Shown here piece by piece: positions 5,674 to 7,284 of a DNA stretch of 7,284 nt; within the stretch, counting starts at the first letter, position 1, and each line of letters begins with the position of its first letter. The DNA is taken from NCBI GenBank assembly GCA_002422745.1, contig DITH01000053.1:8553-15836 (forward strand), in the 5' to 3' direction. The DNA is from Alphaproteobacteria bacterium UBA6189. Its GTDB lineage: Bacteria; Pseudomonadota; Alphaproteobacteria; Rickettsiales; UBA3002. The notes beneath the pieces were generated by a model. It was not told where the DNA came from and did no database searches. It worked only from the letters and a program-made list of their open reading frames with translations. The translations under genes were made by a program, and so were the position numbers.

Positions 5674-7284
5674 TTAAGCAACTTGCGCTTCCTGTCCCTG
5701 CATTGCTGAAAGGTCATGCACCTTGCCTTGAATGACGGCGTAAGTGTTGCCGGCTTCTTTTGCAGCGAGATCGGGAGCGTTCTCTTCGGGACGTTTAGCC
5801 ATGCAGACCAGCGCGGGAATGCCAGACGAGATGATCATCGACATCAGGCAGCCGCGATTTTTTCGGTCATTGATTTCGTCCATATCATCAATCACCATGA
5901 GGTCGGACTGATCGGCTTTGGCGATGGCTACTTGTAGCAACACGCGCACCGCGTAACGGGCAGATCGTGACAGCAGGTGATATGGGCGATTGCCGCGCCA
6001 AGGATTCAAATCACCGTCCAGCCACACCACTTCGCTATTGAGCATATTGGATAGTGGCTTCAGCACCTGATCGTTGAAGGCCTTCAGCTGCTCGTCCAAC
6101 TTTGCCTTGCGCACACCGTTCTGGTGAAGCGCAGCAACCAGCTCCTTTTGGGTCAGGATGGACTCATAGGTGGCGCGTGCGCGTTGCACGGCGTTGAACA
6201 TATCCAGCCTACGCTCCGCTCGTTCCAATGACTTTTTCGCAGAGGCTGAATCCTGCTCGGTCATAGGTACATCGGTGATGGATTCCAGTTTCGCCTTCGC
6301 ATCCTGAGAGGCTTTGAGCTGATGCTGTGCGACGGCCAGTTTTTCTTTCGCCTGATTCACCGCACTGGCGGCATCTTTCAGTGCCTTGCCTAATCGATGA
6401 TATTCTTCCTGTTGCTCCGGCGTTTGCTGCGCGGCGCGCACCAGCTCCTTTTCACCCAGTAAATCTTCAGAGGCTTGAAGCATCAGCTCGGTGCCGCACT
6501 CAGGGCAGTTTAGCGTATGGCCGTCAGCGGTGGGTATCGCGGCAAGTTGCTGAGAAAGCTGTCGCAGTGAGGCTTCAGCATCCGCAAGTGCAGTTGTTGC
6601 CGAGGTGACCGCCTGAGCATTTTCCTCGAATTTTGCTGCCTGTGCTTCAAGCTGCGAACGGTCGAATGCAATCGCACCTTCAGACTTGAGCGCATCTTCA
6701 AACGCCTTGTTGCACTCCGCAAAGGCTATCTCCAGCTGTGAACGATCAGCACGCTCCAGCTCAGGCTCCCATGCGGCGGGTCGCCAGTCGCCAGCGGTTG
6801 ATACGTTCCAGCGGGATTCACCCGTGAGATGCTTCCACTTGCCAGTCAGCTCGGCTTCTTCGCTCTTTGCCGTCGAATGCGCTTCTTCCCATCCTGATTC
6901 CTGAATCTGCTTCCAGATTTCATCCAGTTTCGGATCAAGGCTTTTCGGCAATACCAGCTGCAAATCCTTGAGCGTGGGTTCTGCCTTCAGCAAGCGGATG
7001 AAATATGCCACACGCTCGGCAGATGATAGCTGGAATATCGTGCGAAGCCCCACTGCAAACTCTGATGCGGTGATAGGCTTTCCCTGACCAGTGGTTTTGA
7101 ATTCCGCCAGTGGCCAAGATATTTCAGAGGTTACGCCGTTGTTTGACAGCATGACCTTTCCGCTTTTGGCCAGATCATTGACCAGCTGCTTCGCGTCCTT
7201 CTTGGCGATATTTTTTGGCAATGGCTGCTGCGCTGCTGCGAGTGCCACCGCTTGCGCGATGCTGGATTTACCATTTTCATTTTC
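5674..7284 (-). CDS. Rad50/SMC-like ATPase with zinc hook, phage type (N-terminus cut by the right edge)
   Basis: 536 residues are visible; the frame is open through the window edge, so the GTG at 7248 is internal. The first visible residues, ENENGKSS, are the end of a Walker A motif. A soluble region with 'GWEEAHSTAKSEEAELTGKW' (about 131-150) follows, then Ala/Glu/Gln-rich coiled coils (about 180-250 and 275-410) flanking CPEC (Cys260, Cys263), the zinc-hook dimerisation motif of Rad50-like proteins. Near the C-terminus, LLSRSARYAVRVLLQVAIAK (about 437-456) occupies the ABC signature place and LMVIDDMDE (about 462-470) the Walker B place. Such proteins manage DNA ends in recombination, often with an SbcD-like nuclease; no nuclease is visible here. 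From memory, phage ATPases share the 'GWxxAHxxAxxxxxxLxGxW' stretch. It precedes the integrase by 20 nt in the same direction. Confidence 0.82.
   Translation of the reverse strand, partial: ENENGKSSIAQAVALAAAQQPLPKNIAKKDAKQLVNDLAKSGKVMLSNNGVTSEISWPLAEFKTTGQGKPITASEFAVGLRTIFQLSSAERVAYFIRLLKAEPTLKDLQLVLPKSLDPKLDEIWKQIQESGWEEAHSTAKSEEAELTGKWKHLTGESRWNVSTAGDWRPAAWEPELERADRSQLEIAFAECNKAFEDALKSEGAIAFDRSQLEAQAAKFEENAQAVTSATTALADAEASLRQLSQQLAAIPTADGHTLNCPECGTELMLQASEDLLGEKELVRAAQQTPEQQEEYHRLGKALKDAASAVNQAKEKLAVAQHQLKASQDAKAKLESITDVPMTEQDSASAKKSLERAERRLDMFNAVQRARATYESILTQKELVAALHQNGVRKAKLDEQLKAFNDQVLKPLSNMLNSEVVWLDGDLNPWRGNRPYHLLSRSARYAVRVLLQVAIAKADQSDLMVIDDMDEINDRKNRGCLMSMIISSGIPALVCMAKRPEENAPDLAAKEAGNTYAVIQGKVHDLSAMQGQEAQVA

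Larger units (their letters stand above)
4125..7284. mobile_element. Integrative element or prophage, one end (continues past the right edge)
   Basis: The element end consists of the tRNA-Leu(UAA) 3' fragment, a short noncoding end with tandem repeats, a complete tyrosine recombinase and a phage-type Rad50-like ATPase, all reading toward the attachment site. For insertion into a tRNA 3' end, the side carrying only the 3' fragment faces the old downstream chromosome, so the element lies to the right and the intact tRNA should be at its other, unseen end. Whether it is a prophage, an integrative conjugative element or a satellite cannot be decided from two genes. Confidence 0.72.

Noticed and set aside
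5177..5677. Plus-strand 166-codon ORF opposite the integrase
   Set aside because: It lies wholly antisense to the well-supported integrase, has Cys/Phe/Arg-rich composition with no domain, and no sensible ribosome binding site.
7246..7248. GTG as start of the ATPase
   Set aside because: The open frame continues upstream to the edge and contains the NGKSS part of a Walker A motif, so the real start is outside the window.
1..7284. CRISPR array or rRNA gene
   Set aside because: No regularly spaced repeats of CRISPR length and no rRNA-like sequence are visible.

Overview
The window joins a chromosomal flagellar gene cluster to the edge of an integrated mobile element. The left part (about 1-1615) reads as the tail of FliM, then a DUF6468-type membrane/coiled-coil protein, then a MotE-like protein with an MgtE_N-like domain, all on the plus strand and packed with 0-3 nt gaps. 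This order is typical of Alphaproteobacteria, so I infer an alphaproteobacterium. The genus cannot be told from this window. The operon meets a convergent gene for a 347-residue secreted lipoprotein of unknown function (1699-2742, minus). A GC-rich hairpin lies between them, and its T-tract faces the lipoprotein gene.

From about 2750 the base composition becomes visibly AT-richer and the content changes. The stretch 2864-4124 holds a doubtful 61-codon ORF, a translationally coupled pair of small membrane-protein genes (3441-3809 and 3016-3441, minus, overlapping as TAATG), and a broken small phage-type gene (3855-4003, plus) that keeps a strong ribosome binding site. At 4125-4181 lies the 3' part of a tRNA-Leu(UAA) on the minus strand, from the anticodon loop to CCA, with no 5' half. 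This is the expected signature of an attachment site left at the far end of an element integrated into a tRNA gene. A weaker tRNA-3'-like sequence at 2864-2912 shares three blocks with it in the same order and orientation, which suggests that 2864-4124 is the relic of an earlier insertion at the same tRNA (tandem accretion).

The right part (4182 to the end) is the younger element: three 11-bp tandem repeats at the end of the integrase gene, a complete 433-residue tyrosine recombinase with its catalytic residues (minus), and, 20 nt upstream of it, a long minus-strand gene cut by the window edge. That gene encodes a Rad50/SMC-like ATPase with a Walker A motif at the edge, a CPEC zinc hook between coiled coils, and a divergent signature and Walker B region. 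Such ATPases occur in phage and integrative-element recombination modules. The geometry predicts that the intact tRNA-Leu(UAA) and the other end of the element lie beyond the right edge.
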